Program-made: the position numbers and the translations under genes
Notes under the pieces: model-generated
The model's database searches: none
What the model was told of the DNA's origin: nothing
The model's input: the letters and a program-made list of their open reading frames with translations, nothing else
Assembly: GCA_026392355.1 (NCBI GenBank)
Contig: JAPLCF010000031.1
Coordinates: forward strand, 1-64,000
Reading direction: 5' to 3'
DNA: 64,000 nt
Source: Actinomycetota bacterium
GTDB lineage: Bacteria; Actinomycetota; Thermoleophilia; Gaiellales; F1-60-MAGs149
Part shown: positions 9,727 to 18,252 of the stretch, piece by piece
Numbering within the stretch: position 1 is the stretch's first letter
How the letters are laid out: each line of letters begins with the position of its first letter

Positions 9727-11202
9727 TTAGTACGCGCCGCGGCCGCGCAGGATCGCCAGCGGCGTGCGCGCGATGATCGCGATGTCCATCCAGATCGACC
9801 ACGACTCGAGGTAGTAGAAGTCGAGGCGGACGAGGGTGTCGAAGCCGAGGTTCGAGCGGCCCGAGACCTGCCAGAGGCCCGTAATGCCCGGCAGCACGCT
9901 GTAGCGGCGACGATGCCACTGCTCGAGCAGCTGGTAGTCGCGCATGGGGAGCGGACGGGGGCCGACAAGGCTCATCTCGCCCTTGATCACGTTGAGCAGC
10001 TGCGGCAGCTCGTCGATCGAGAAGCGGCGCAGCACGCGCCCGACGGGCGTGACGCGCGGATCGTTGCGGATCTTGAAGAGCGCGCCGTCGGCCTCGTTCT
10101 GTTCCTCGAGCTCGGCCTGCGCCTGCGCGGCGTTCGTCACCATGCTGCGTAGCTTGAGCATCGCGAAGGGCTGCTCGCCCAGCCCGACGCGCTGGTCGCG
10201 GAACAGGATCGGGCCGGGGGAGGTGAGGCGAATCATCACGATCGAGATCAGCAGGATCGGGCTCAGCACGAGCAGCAGGCCGATCGAGATGATCAGATCG
10301 AAGGCGCGCTTCACAAACCAGTCGACGCCCTGGATGGTCGGCGGCACGATGTCGAAGAGCGGTACGGCCAGGCCGGGCACGTAGTCGGCGTGGTGCGCGA
10401 GGACGCCGGCAGCGGTTGGCACGACGCGTAGGCGGATGCGGCGCTCACGGCACGCCTCAAGCGCGATCAGCATGGTCTCGTCGTCGGGCGGACGCGCGAG
10501 CACGACATCGTGGGGATGGTGCTCCGAGATCGCGTCGGCGAGGTGGTCGATGTCGTCCACATGCGCGACCATGCGCAGACCGGCTCCCGGCGCGCCCGTG
10601 CGCAGTGCGGCCTCGACGCTGCGCGTGGCATCCGGCTCGCCGACGACCAGCACGCGGCGCTCCACGCCGACGAGCTTGGCCGTGGCATCGATCACCCACG
10701 AGTACACGCCACGCAGGAACGGGATCAGCAGGGCGGAGACGACGAAGGTGTACGGGAAGATCAGGTACGTCGTGAAGCGCTCGTTGTTGGTGAGCACCGA
10801 GAAGATCGCGATGACGACGACGGCGACGAAGAGGCCGGCCACGATCTGCGCGCCGCCAGGGCGCGTCTCGCGCGGGCGGTAGAGGCGATTGCGGGCGAAG
10901 ATCAGCACGGAGACGAGCAGAACGAACGGCAGCCACTCCTTCTCTGCGGCCCACAACTGGTCGGCGAAGACCTCACGGCCGTTGAGGACCTCGCGCAGTA
11001 CGAGGCCGGAGAAAATCGCAGCAGAGATACCGAAGACGTCGATCGCCAGCAGCATCAGCACATCGAGCCCGCGGCCGATCAGGTGGCGCAGACGACGCGT
11101 CGAGACGCCCGTCTCGGAGCGGGGGTCCTTGATCTCGCCGAGCGACGCCGCCGGCGCAGGCGGAGCGGTGTCGCGCGGGTCCGGGGAAACGGGAGCGGCC
11201 AC
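9727..11202 (-). CDS. Undecaprenyl-phosphate sugar phosphotransferase (polyprenyl glycosylphosphotransferase)
   Basis: Membrane enzyme that starts a polysaccharide repeat unit by moving a sugar-1-phosphate from a nucleotide sugar onto undecaprenyl phosphate. The 491 residues follow the WbaP/WcaJ plan: four or five N-terminal TM helices (about 30-145), a soluble nucleotide-binding-like middle domain (about 165-290), a membrane hairpin (FDLIISIGLLLVLSPILL), and the catalytic domain with RDQRVG, FSIDELPQLLNV and GEMSLVGPRP. The start is GTG at 11202 with TAGACT (minus strand, 11210-11215) 7 nt upstream. It is probably one of two initiating transferases in this locus (see the smaller one at 17629). 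Confidence 0.92.
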   Translation of the reverse strand: MAAPVSPDPRDTAPPAPAASLGEIKDPRSETGVSTRRLRHLIGRGLDVLMLLAIDVFGISAAIFSGLVLREVLNGREVFADQLWAAEKEWLPFVLLVSVLIFARNRLYRPRETRPGGAQIVAGLFVAVVVIAIFSVLTNNERFTTYLIFPYTFVVSALLIPFLRGVYSWVIDATAKLVGVERRVLVVGEPDATRSVEAALRTGAPGAGLRMVAHVDDIDHLADAISEHHPHDVVLARPPDDETMLIALEACRERRIRLRVVPTAAGVLAHHADYVPGLAVPLFDIVPPTIQGVDWFVKRAFDLIISIGLLLVLSPILLISIVMIRLTSPGPILFRDQRVGLGEQPFAMLKLRSMVTNAAQAQAELEEQNEADGALFKIRNDPRVTPVGRVLRRFSIDELPQLLNVIKGEMSLVGPRPLPMRDYQLLEQWHRRRYSVLPGITGLWQVSGRSNLGFDTLVRLDFYYLESWSIWMDIAIIARTPLAILRGRGAY

Positions 11203-11279
11203 GTCGTTGAGTCTACAGCGCGGAGAGCAGACTTCCTGCCTTCAGCCGCACGTGTGAAAGCGCATTGTTACGCCAAAAA

Positions 11280-12233
11280 TTAGGCGCCGACGACGCGGCC
11301 GGTCAGCTCGGCACGGCTCGACTGGTCGAGCAGCCGCTGCAGGCCCTCACGCAGGTCGACGGTCGGCCCCCAGCCCAGCAGTTCCTGCGCCCGCGTGATG
11401 TCGGGGCGGCGCTGCTGCGGATCGTTGACGGGCAATGCCTCGAAGACGATCTCGCCCTTGGAGCCGGTCAGCTCGACCACCATCTCGGCCAGCTCGAGCA
11501 GGGTGAACTCGCCCGGGTTGCCGATGTTGACAGGCTCGTGCTCGGTCGAGAAGAGCAGGGCGAGAATGCCCGTAACGAGGTCGTCGACGTAACAGAAGGA
11601 GCGCGTCTGCGCGCCCGTGCCGAACACGGTGATCGGCTTGTCTTCGAGCGCCTGGCGCACGAAGGTCGGGATGGCGCGGCCGTCGAAGGCGCGCATGCGG
11701 GGTCCGTACGTGTTGAAGATGCGGACGATCGCGGTGTCGACACCCTGCTGGCGGTGGTACGCCATCGTCATCGCCTCGGCGTAGCGCTTGGCCTCGTCGT
11801 ACACGCCGCGCGGTCCGATCGGGTTGACGTTGCCCCAGTAGGACTCGGGCTGCGGGTGAATCAGCGGGTCGCCGTACACCTCGCTCGTCGACGCGGTCAG
11901 GAAGCGTGCGCGCTTCGCCTTGGCCAGGCCGAGGGCGTTGTGCGTGCCGTACGAGCCGACCTTGAGCGTCTGCAGCGGCAGGCGCAGGTAGTCGATCGGG
12001 CTGGCGGGCGACGCGAAGTGGAGGACGTAGTCGACGTCACCGGGGATGTCGATGTACTCCGTGACGTCGTGCTGGACGAACGTGAAGTTGTCGTCGCGCA
12101 GATGCGCAATGTTCGTCAGCGAGCCGGTGTCGAGGTTGTCGAGACACCAAACCTTGTGTCCAGCGCTAAGCAGGCGTTCGCAGAGATGGGAGCCCAGAAA
12201 GCCCGCTCCACCGGTAACGACGGTAATCGGCAT
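11280..12233 (-). CDS. UDP-glucuronate decarboxylase-like NAD-dependent epimerase/dehydratase
   Basis: Short-chain dehydrogenase of the extended NDP-sugar family, 317 aa. The NAD-binding GGAGFLGSH is at residues 8-16 and the catalytic YxxxK is Y145/K149 in YDEAKRYAE. The [11 protein letters not shown] block and the [11 protein letters not shown] context resemble UDP-glucuronate decarboxylase, which makes UDP-xylose, more than GalE or RmlB; the exact product is an inference. The start has TACCCT (minus strand, 12240-12245) ending 6 nt before the ATG. It lies between the Wzz-like gene and the large phosphoglycosyl transferase, so it most likely supplies a pentose for the surface glycan. Confidence 0.85.
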   Translation of the reverse strand: MPITVVTGGAGFLGSHLCERLLSAGHKVWCLDNLDTGSLTNIAHLRDDNFTFVQHDVTEYIDIPGDVDYVLHFASPASPIDYLRLPLQTLKVGSYGTHNALGLAKAKRARFLTASTSEVYGDPLIHPQPESYWGNVNPIGPRGVYDEAKRYAEAMTMAYHRQQGVDTAIVRIFNTYGPRMRAFDGRAIPTFVRQALEDKPITVFGTGAQTRSFCYVDDLVTGILALLFSTEHEPVNIGNPGEFTLLELAEMVVELTGSKGEIVFEALPVNDPQQRRPDITRAQELLGWGPTVDLREGLQRLLDQSSRAELTGRVVGA

Positions 12234-12249
12234 ACGGGAAGGGTACCCC

Positions 12250-13164
12250 TTACGGGGTTGCCGTGCCCTCAGTCTCGATCACGGGGCGCACGGGCCAGAA
12301 GACCGTAGAGAGGATCGCGACCAGGATGCCGACGATCAGACCGAGCACGATGGCGATCAGCAGCGAGAACTGCTTCGACGTTGGTGCGACCTTCGCACCG
12401 CGCGCTGGCGTGATCACGCTGCCACCCTCGACGTTCTCGATGTAGTCGACCTGCGCCTGCAAGTCGGGCAGCTGCTCCTGCAGCAGTGCCTCGGTGTTCG
12501 AGTCGTACTGGAGGATGCCGAGCAGCGGCGCGGAGAGGGACGCGCGCTCGGCGGCGCCGAGGTTTGCGCTCGTCAGCTTGTCAAGCTGCGCCTTGACGTC
12601 GTCAGCATCGGCGGCCAGTGCGTCGATGCGCGCCTGCAGGCTGTCGCGGGCGGTCACGACCGCGTCCTTCTTGGCGTCGGTGTACGTGTTCGACTTGGCG
12701 ACGATCTGTTCGGCCATCGAGTTGGCGGCGGCGGCGGACTGTGCGGGGGTAAACGGCCCCTGCACGGTTACCTGCGCAAGCGGTACGGCGATGCCCTTGA
12801 CGCCGACGGCGGTGGAGATCAGCGCCACAGAGACGTGGCCCTTTAGTGCGCCAGAGTCAAGACCGGCCGCCTGCTCCGCGACCTCCTGGTACTGACGCTG
12901 CTTGGCTAGCGCCGTCGCATACAGCGGGTTCGACGAGAGCGGGTTCGGCACGAGCGAGCCGTTGGGGCTGATGGGCTGGCCGAGGTAGACGGTTGCCGTG
13001 CCCTGCGTGAGATTCTTGTTCGAGGTGCGCGTGATGGTGAACGATGCGACGACGGCGAGTACGACGAAGATCGCGACGATCCACCAGCGCTTCAGAATGC
13101 GATCGACGTAATTGCGCAGGTCGATCTCCTGCTCGGTTCCAGGGGCATCCGCCACGGTTCTCAT
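12250..13164 (-). CDS. Wzz/YveK-like polysaccharide chain-length or export co-regulator
   Basis: 304 residues with two TM helices bracketing a long, partly coiled-coil extracytoplasmic region: residues about 25-45 ([16 protein letters not shown]) and near the C-terminus ([20 protein letters not shown]). This is the topology of the Wzz/capsular chain-length determinant family. There is no fused tyrosine kinase domain. The frame is open upstream through the inverted repeat, but the ATG at 13164 (MRTVADAPG) is chosen because the upstream extension simply translates the repeat. Member of the polysaccharide locus. Confidence 0.8.
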   Translation of the reverse strand: MRTVADAPGTEQEIDLRNYVDRILKRWWIVAIFVVLAVVASFTITRTSNKNLTQGTATVYLGQPISPNGSLVPNPLSSNPLYATALAKQRQYQEVAEQAAGLDSGALKGHVSVALISTAVGVKGIAVPLAQVTVQGPFTPAQSAAAANSMAEQIVAKSNTYTDAKKDAVVTARDSLQARIDALAADADDVKAQLDKLTSANLGAAERASLSAPLLGILQYDSNTEALLQEQLPDLQAQVDYIENVEGGSVITPARGAKVAPTSKQFSLLIAIVLGLIVGILVAILSTVFWPVRPVIETEGTATP

Positions 13165-13180
13165 GGTACGTGACGCCTCT

Positions 13181-13294
13181 CTGGGAGGACATGACAACCG
13201 CGCGGATGTGGTGTCCTCGCTCCTTGGGGCTACAGGATGCGGGTTCGCGGGTGGCAGAGGACACCACATCCGCGCGGTTGTCATGTCCTCCCAG
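13181..13294. repeat. Large perfect inverted repeat, 38-bp arms
   Basis: Arms 13181-13218 and 13257-13294 are perfect reverse complements of 38 nt, separated by a 38-nt spacer. Each arm ends in GAGGAC/GTCCTC-type sequence and has a GC core (CCGCGCGG). It lies between the divergently transcribed Wzz-like and GT4 genes. No coding capacity or transposase is associated. A 19-nt partial match (17 of 19) occurs at 32752-32770, also intergenic. Confidence 0.9.
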
Positions 13295-13376
13295 CAACGC
13301 GGGCAGACCTGGATTTTGGACGGGGCGCTGTTCTCGCCCTGCACTCCGTGCGAGTCTCACGGGTACGATCGGTGCG

Positions 13377-14501
13377 ATGAGGATCGTCATCGTGGATCCG
13401 CGCGGCGAAACGCGCCCGTACGACGATGCGCTTGCTGCGGCGCTCGCGGCACGCGGCAATGACGTGGAGCTCGTGACGAGCGCGCCGCGCGTCGCCCAGC
13501 CGCCGGCACCCGCTGGCGTGGCTGTGCGGCATGCGTTCTACCGCCTCGCTGATCGCGTTCCCGGAGGCGCACGCAAGGTGGCACGCGGCCTCGAGCACCC
13601 GCTCGACCTGCTCGCCCTCGCGCCCTCGCTCGTGCGCAACAGGCCCGACGCCGTCCACGTGCAGTGGCTCCCGCTTGGCACCGTCGATCGCGCATGGTGG
13701 CGCGGAGTTGAGTCGCTACTCGGCGTGCCGGTCACCTACACGGCACACGATGCGCTGCCGAACAACCCGTCACCCAAGCGTCTGCGCCGCGCGGCTGCCA
13801 ACGCGCGTGCCTTTGGGCGCGTGATCGTCCACTCGGTGCACGGCCGGAATGCGCTCGTCGACGAACTCGGCGTGGACCCGACGCACGTGCACGTGATCCC
13901 GCACGGTGCGTTGACGGCCTATCGCGACGTCACCCCGATCGCCCCCGCGGTGCCGGACGGTGTGCCGCTCGTCGCGATGCTGGGGCTGCTGCGGCCGTAC
14001 AAGGGGCTCGACATCCTGCTCGACGCTTGGCCGACCGTGCGGGCTGCGCTGCCTGACGCCCGGCTGCTTGTGGCCGGCCGCGTCCTGGGTGACCCTGATG
14101 GCGCGTCGCGCCTTGAGCGCATGGCAGCGGAGGACAGTGGTGTGATCGCAGACCTGCGCTTCACGCCGACCGAGGAGTTCGTCGGCGCGATGCTGCGTGC
14201 CGATGTCGTCGTGCTGCCGTACCGCCGGATCGATCAGTCCGGCGTGCTCTTCGCCGCGCTCGCGCTCGGCTGCCCGCTCGTTGCCACGCGTGTCGGTGGC
14301 TTCGCCGAGGTGGTGGAACAGTACGGCGCCGGCCTTGTCGTGCCGCCGGAAGATCCCGCGGCGCTCGCCGAGGCGCTGATCGAGGTGCTACGCGACCCCG
14401 CGCGTCGTGATGCGATGGCCGCCGCCAGCCGCGCAGCCGCCGATGGGCCGTTCAGCTGGGACGCGATCGCCGCGGCGACCGAGCAGGTCTACGCGGAGTA
14501 G
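13377..14501 (+). CDS. Glycosyltransferase family 4-like
   Basis: Retaining GT-B glycosyltransferase, 374 residues, expected to add a sugar from a nucleotide donor to a lipid-linked intermediate at the cytoplasmic face. The C-terminal donor-binding domain has MLGLLRPYKGLDILLDAW, and the later region with DVVVLPYRRIDQSGVLFAALALG and then VGGFAEVV stands where the EX7E motif lies, with Glu replaced in the first position. The ATG at 13377 has TACGAT (13364-13369) 7 nt upstream. The next gene follows 13 bp after its stop with a strong ribosome-binding site. Confidence 0.88.
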   Translation: MRIVIVDPRGETRPYDDALAAALAARGNDVELVTSAPRVAQPPAPAGVAVRHAFYRLADRVPGGARKVARGLEHPLDLLALAPSLVRNRPDAVHVQWLPLGTVDRAWWRGVESLLGVPVTYTAHDALPNNPSPKRLRRAAANARAFGRVIVHSVHGRNALVDELGVDPTHVHVIPHGALTAYRDVTPIAPAVPDGVPLVAMLGLLRPYKGLDILLDAWPTVRAALPDARLLVAGRVLGDPDGASRLERMAAEDSGVIADLRFTPTEEFVGAMLRADVVVLPYRRIDQSGVLFAALALGCPLVATRVGGFAEVVEQYGAGLVVPPEDPAALAEALIEVLRDPARRDAMAAASRAAADGPFSWDAIAAATEQVYAE

Positions 14502-14514
14502 ACGGGAGGTGGGG

Positions 14515-15672
14515 GTGGCAACGGCACGGCAGGCATTTCCCGACCAGCTGCGCGGCCTCGCCCTGCTGGGGATCGTCCTCGTCAATGCGCCGTTCCTCGC
14601 GATCAGCTCCTCGGGCTTCTCCGCAGCATCGGTCGCTGCGTGGTGGGACCTCGTGGCCGCGTTCCTCGTGATCACGCTGGCGCAGGGCAAGTTCTACCTC
14701 CTCTTCGCGTTCCTCTTCGGCTACAGCGCCGTGTTCATCGTGCGTACGGGAGCGCCTGCTGAACGCCGTCGTTACCGTCGACGTCTGCTCGGGTTGGCCT
14801 TGCTCGGGCTCGCCCACGCGGTGCTGTTCTTCATCGGTGACATCCTGCTGGCATACGCCGTGCTCGGGTTCGCCCTGATGCTGCTGCTGCGCCGCTCCGA
14901 CCAGACAGTACGACGCACGGCAGCCGTCGTCTTTGCACTCTCCGTTGTGTGGCTCCTCGCGATCCTCGCGCTGGTGGCCGCCACGCCAACCGCGACCGAC
15001 CCCACCACCATTGCCCTGGATGACGCGATCGCACATGGGTCGTTCCTCGATGCGGCGCGCGCCCGTCTCGCCACCCTGCCGCTGACGCTCCTGACGCTTG
15101 CGTCGCTGAATTGGGGCATCGCCTTCACGATGTTCTGCCTCGGCCTTGTCGCCGGTCGGCGGTCGCTGCTCGCGGACCTCGCATCATCGCGCACGCTTTG
15201 GCGCCGCCTAGCGCTATGGGGGATCGTGCTTGGTCTGCCATTGCAGATCGTCGCGGCCGTGCTCCAGTTGCGAGGCGGTGTCGGCCTGGCCTTGCTGACG
15301 ACGGAAGCCGCCGTCGGGATAGTGCTGGGGTTCGTCACGGCACCGCTGCTCACCGCCGGCTACCTTGGTGCGCTCGCGCTGCTCAGCCTGCGTGCTCCGC
15401 ACGCCCTCGATGTCGTGCGTGACGGTGGGCGGGCGTCATTGACGCTCTATCTCTCGGAGTCGATCGTGTTCTGCGTGGTGTTCTGTGGGTGGGGCCTTGG
15501 GTTCTACGGCCGGTTTGGTGCGGCGGCCGTAACGCTGACCGCGATCGGCGTCTTTCTGCTGCTCGAGTTCGCGATCCGGCTGTGGCTCCGGCGCTTCCGG
15601 CAGGGGCCGTTCGAGTGGCTGCTCGCCCGCTGGACGGGGCCGCCCGCGGAATTGCGCGGCACGGACTCCTAG
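14515..15672 (+). CDS. DUF418-family integral membrane protein
   Basis: 385 residues with about ten hydrophobic helices. The N-terminal DQLRGLALLGIVLVNAP and the later FGYSAVFIVR and ALLGLAHAVL segments are characteristic of DUF418 proteins (YeiB-like), a family related to membrane acyltransferases; no activity is established. The start is GTG at 14515, preceded at 5 nt by GGGAGGT (14504-14510), one of the clearest Shine-Dalgarno sites in the window. Its position after the GT4 gene suggests a role in modifying or exporting the glycan, but that is inference. Its end overlaps the end of the convergent KAS III gene. Confidence 0.82.
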   Translation: MATARQAFPDQLRGLALLGIVLVNAPFLAISSSGFSAASVAAWWDLVAAFLVITLAQGKFYLLFAFLFGYSAVFIVRTGAPAERRRYRRRLLGLALLGLAHAVLFFIGDILLAYAVLGFALMLLLRRSDQTVRRTAAVVFALSVVWLLAILALVAATPTATDPTTIALDDAIAHGSFLDAARARLATLPLTLLTLASLNWGIAFTMFCLGLVAGRRSLLADLASSRTLWRRLALWGIVLGLPLQIVAAVLQLRGGVGLALLTTEAAVGIVLGFVTAPLLTAGYLGALALLSLRAPHALDVVRDGGRASLTLYLSESIVFCVVFCGWGLGFYGRFGAAAVTLTAIGVFLLLEFAIRLWLRRFRQGPFEWLLARWTGPPAELRGTDS

Positions 15673-16631
15673 GCGATCGGGTCTGCGTCGAAGCGGACGA
15701 TCGTGCTGGCCCACGAGAGGCCCACGCCGAAGCCCGACAGCAGCGTCGTCTTGCCGGCCAGTTCGCCGTCGCGTGCCAGCGACGCGATCAGGAACGGGAT
15801 CGACGAGGACACGAGGTTGCCGGTGTCACGCATGCGGATCGGCACGCGCGCCGGATCGAGCTTCATGCGCTTGACGAGGTAGGAGAGCATGTGGTTGCTC
15901 GCCTGGTGCAGCAGGAAGAGGTCGACGTCATCGGGCGCGATGCCGTTCGCGGCCGTCACGCGATCGACGTCGGCGGGGACGGTGCCGAGCATGAACTCGA
16001 AGATGCTGCGCCCCGCCATCGACAGGCAGCGCGTGCCCTCCGCGTCGGGCTCGACGATCAGGTTGCGTGCGCCGGAGCCGTCGGTGCCGAAGGTGAATTC
16101 ACCGATCTGACCGCCCGGCCCTTCACGCGTGAGCCACGTGGCCGCGGCGCCGTCGCCGAAGAGGGGGGAGGTGCCGCGATCGGCCGGGTCGATCACCTTG
16201 GAGTACGGGTCCGAGGTGACGAGCAGCGCGTTGTCGAGGCCAAGGGTCTCGAGCATGCCGCGGACGACGGCGAGGCCATAGACGAAGCCCGAGCAGCCGA
16301 GCCCGACGTCGAAGCACGCCGTCTCCTTTGGCAGGCCGAGTCGGTCCTGGACCAACGCGGAGGTGTGCGGCAGGCCGTAGTCCGGGTTCTGCGTGCACAC
16401 GATCAGCACCTGCACGTCCTCGCGCTTGAGGTCGGGACACTTGGCGAAGAGATCCTCAGCCGCGGCAACGCCCATGTCGGCGGCACCCTCGCCCTCGGCG
16501 GCGATATGGCGCTGGTGGATACCGAGCTTGTCCTCGAGGAACTCGCGGTCCCAGTCGAAGCGCTCGATCAGCTCGTCGTTGCCGATCGTTCGCTCCGGCA
16601 GGTACGTGCCGATGGCGCGGATGGCGGTCAT
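15669..16631 (-). CDS. 3-oxoacyl-ACP synthase III-like ketosynthase in a glycan operon
   Basis: 320-residue thiolase-fold enzyme with the complete FabH triad: C113 in GLGCSGF, H242 in LLHQASN and N272 in GNLVSSS, spaced almost as in E. coli FabH. KAS III enzymes condense acyl-CoA with malonyl-ACP, but many FabH-like proteins have other acyl-transfer roles. Its ATG overlaps the stop of the upstream ATP-grasp gene (ATGA), so it is translationally coupled to an amide/ester ligase-type enzyme and a sugar phosphotransferase rather than to fatty-acid genes. A dedicated acyl donor or lipid modification of the glycan is possible; the substrate is unknown. Confidence 0.88.
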   Translation of the reverse strand: MTAIRAIGTYLPERTIGNDELIERFDWDREFLEDKLGIHQRHIAAEGEGAADMGVAAAEDLFAKCPDLKREDVQVLIVCTQNPDYGLPHTSALVQDRLGLPKETACFDVGLGCSGFVYGLAVVRGMLETLGLDNALLVTSDPYSKVIDPADRGTSPLFGDGAAATWLTREGPGGQIGEFTFGTDGSGARNLIVEPDAEGTRCLSMAGRSIFEFMLGTVPADVDRVTAANGIAPDDVDLFLLHQASNHMLSYLVKRMKLDPARVPIRMRDTGNLVSSSIPFLIASLARDGELAGKTTLLSGFGVGLSWASTIVRFDADPIA

Positions 16632-17632
16632 TGGTCGCCTCCCTCGGCGAGGTCCAGCGGCGGCAAGCTGGCCTGCCCCGCGTCGGTAAACAGCACCTGA
16701 TGGAAGAAGCGCGACAGCGTGACCCCGCGCGTGTACTCGCCGAGCCGCGGCGCGAGGGTCTCCCCGGCGGCGAGTTGCACCATCCGGAACGGAAAATCGC
16801 CGCCGGCCGCAAGCGGCAAGGGGAAGGCGCCGCCGATGCGCGGATTGACGTCGGTCACCTCGTGGCGATCGGGGGCCTCGCGGAAGCACTGGACGGTGCC
16901 CGGGCCGCGCAGGCCGAGAGCCTCGGCGACCGAGCGGCCGACCTCGACGAGCACGGGATCTTCGAGCGTGGTGCCCTTGATCTGCTCGCCGCCCTTCGAC
17001 TGGATCATCGCGCGCGGGATCGCATCGAGGCAGCGGCCATCAAGGTCGCAGAGCACGTCGATCGAGAACTCGGTGCCGCTGCAGCACTCCTGCACCATTG
17101 ACGCCGTCGGCGTGTAGTCGAGGAAGAAGTCGAGCTCGCGCTGGTCGGCACAGCGGAAGATGCCCTCCGAGCCGCGACCCTCGCGCATCTTCACGAGCAC
17201 GGGGAAGCGCAGGTCGGCGGGCAGTGCGTCGGGATGGAACGTGCGCGGCGTGCCAAGGCCCTGCTCGGCCAGGAAGTCGGCCATCACGAGCTTGTCGACG
17301 CAGCGGCGGGTTGCCTCGCCGCCAGGGAGAAACGCCTGGCAGCCGAGCTCGGCCAGCTGCGGCACGAGGTCGGCGAGCAGGACGAGGTCCCACTCGGAGC
17401 ACGGCAGCACCATCTGGCAGCCGTACTCGCGCACCGTCTGCAGGACGTGCTCGGCGTACCCCGGATCGCTCGCGGGCGGTGCCTTTACCTGGACGTCGCA
17501 GAACGGCAGCGCCGGCGCGATGTCGGACGAGTCGGTGCCGACGATCGTGCCGCCACCATGGCGTGCGACTGCCTCGCGGAACGCGGAGACCACGTCGACG
17601 CGCAGGCCGACGCACGTCAGCAGTACGTTCAT
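16628..17632 (-). CDS. ATP-grasp enzyme (carbamoyl-phosphate synthase/PylC-like)
   Basis: 334 residues. The N-terminus (MNVLLTCVGLRVDVVSAF) is a pre-ATP-grasp Rossmann-like domain. The central part has the ATP-binding strand FPVLVKMREGRGSEGIF, and the metal-binding end of the active site is CFREAPDRHEVTDVNPRIGG. Such enzymes join a carboxylate, activated as acyl phosphate, to an amine or thiol. The gene overlaps its neighbours by 4 bp on both sides (phosphoglycosyl transferase upstream, KAS III downstream), so all three are translationally coupled. A role in attaching an amino acid or acyl group to a sugar is an inference. Confidence 0.85.
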   Translation of the reverse strand: MNVLLTCVGLRVDVVSAFREAVARHGGGTIVGTDSSDIAPALPFCDVQVKAPPASDPGYAEHVLQTVREYGCQMVLPCSEWDLVLLADLVPQLAELGCQAFLPGGEATRRCVDKLVMADFLAEQGLGTPRTFHPDALPADLRFPVLVKMREGRGSEGIFRCADQRELDFFLDYTPTASMVQECCSGTEFSIDVLCDLDGRCLDAIPRAMIQSKGGEQIKGTTLEDPVLVEVGRSVAEALGLRGPGTVQCFREAPDRHEVTDVNPRIGGAFPLPLAAGGDFPFRMVQLAAGETLAPRLGEYTRGVTLSRFFHQVLFTDAGQASLPPLDLAEGGDQ

Positions 17633-18252
17633 GCGCCGCCTCCGTCTGGCGATTGCCAGCCGCCGGCCTCGCCCTTGTACGTGCCGTTGCGCGAGAAGAT
17701 GGTGCCCACGGTGCGGAGCATGATGGATAGGTCCAGCCGAAGCGACTGATGGTCCACGTACCAGACGTCGAGTTCGATGCGCTCGGACCACGGCAGGCTG
17801 GCGCGGCCGTGGATCTGCGCCCAGCCTGTCACGCCCGGTGTGACGTCGAGTCGACGTGCCTGATGCGGCGTGTACTGCTCGACCTGATACCGCAGCGTGG
17901 GGCGGGGGCCGACGAGGCTCATCTCGCCGATCAGGATGTTCCAGAACTGCGGCAGCTCGTCGATCGACGTCTTGCGTAGGAAATCGCCGATCTTGAGGAT
18001 GCGCGAATCGCCGGCGTCGACGGCAAAGCCCGCGCCTTGGGCCTCGGCGTTGACGACCATCGTGCGTAGCTTGAGTACCTCGAACGACTCGCCGTGCAGC
18101 CCGACGCGCTCCTGGCGGAAGAAGACGGGGCCGCCGTCCTCGCGCTTGATCAGCGCGGCGGCGACGCCGATCACGGGTGCCGACAACGTCAGGCCGACGG
18201 CTGCGCCAGCGACGTCTAGCGCGCGCTTCGCGACGCGCTCCCAGCCCTTCAT
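17629..18252 (-). CDS. Small phosphoglycosyl transferase (sugar transferase)
   Basis: 207 residues: a minimal monotopic phosphoglycosyl transferase of the PglC/WecB-like type, with one membrane-embedded segment (ALDVAGAAVGLTLSAPVIGV) and the catalytic domain. Conserved blocks are RQERVG, KLRTMVVNAE, TSIDELPQFWN and GEMSLVGPRP. It transfers a sugar phosphate to undecaprenyl phosphate. This is the second initiating enzyme in the locus, the other being the 491-aa protein at 9727-11202, so two lipid-linked glycans may be made here. Start ATG at 18252 overlaps the GT2 stop by 4 bp. Confidence 0.92.
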   Translation of the reverse strand: MKGWERVAKRALDVAGAAVGLTLSAPVIGVAAALIKREDGGPVFFRQERVGLHGESFEVLKLRTMVVNAEAQGAGFAVDAGDSRILKIGDFLRKTSIDELPQFWNILIGEMSLVGPRPTLRYQVEQYTPHQARRLDVTPGVTGWAQIHGRASLPWSERIELDVWYVDHQSLRLDLSIMLRTVGTIFSRNGTYKGEAGGWQSPDGGGA

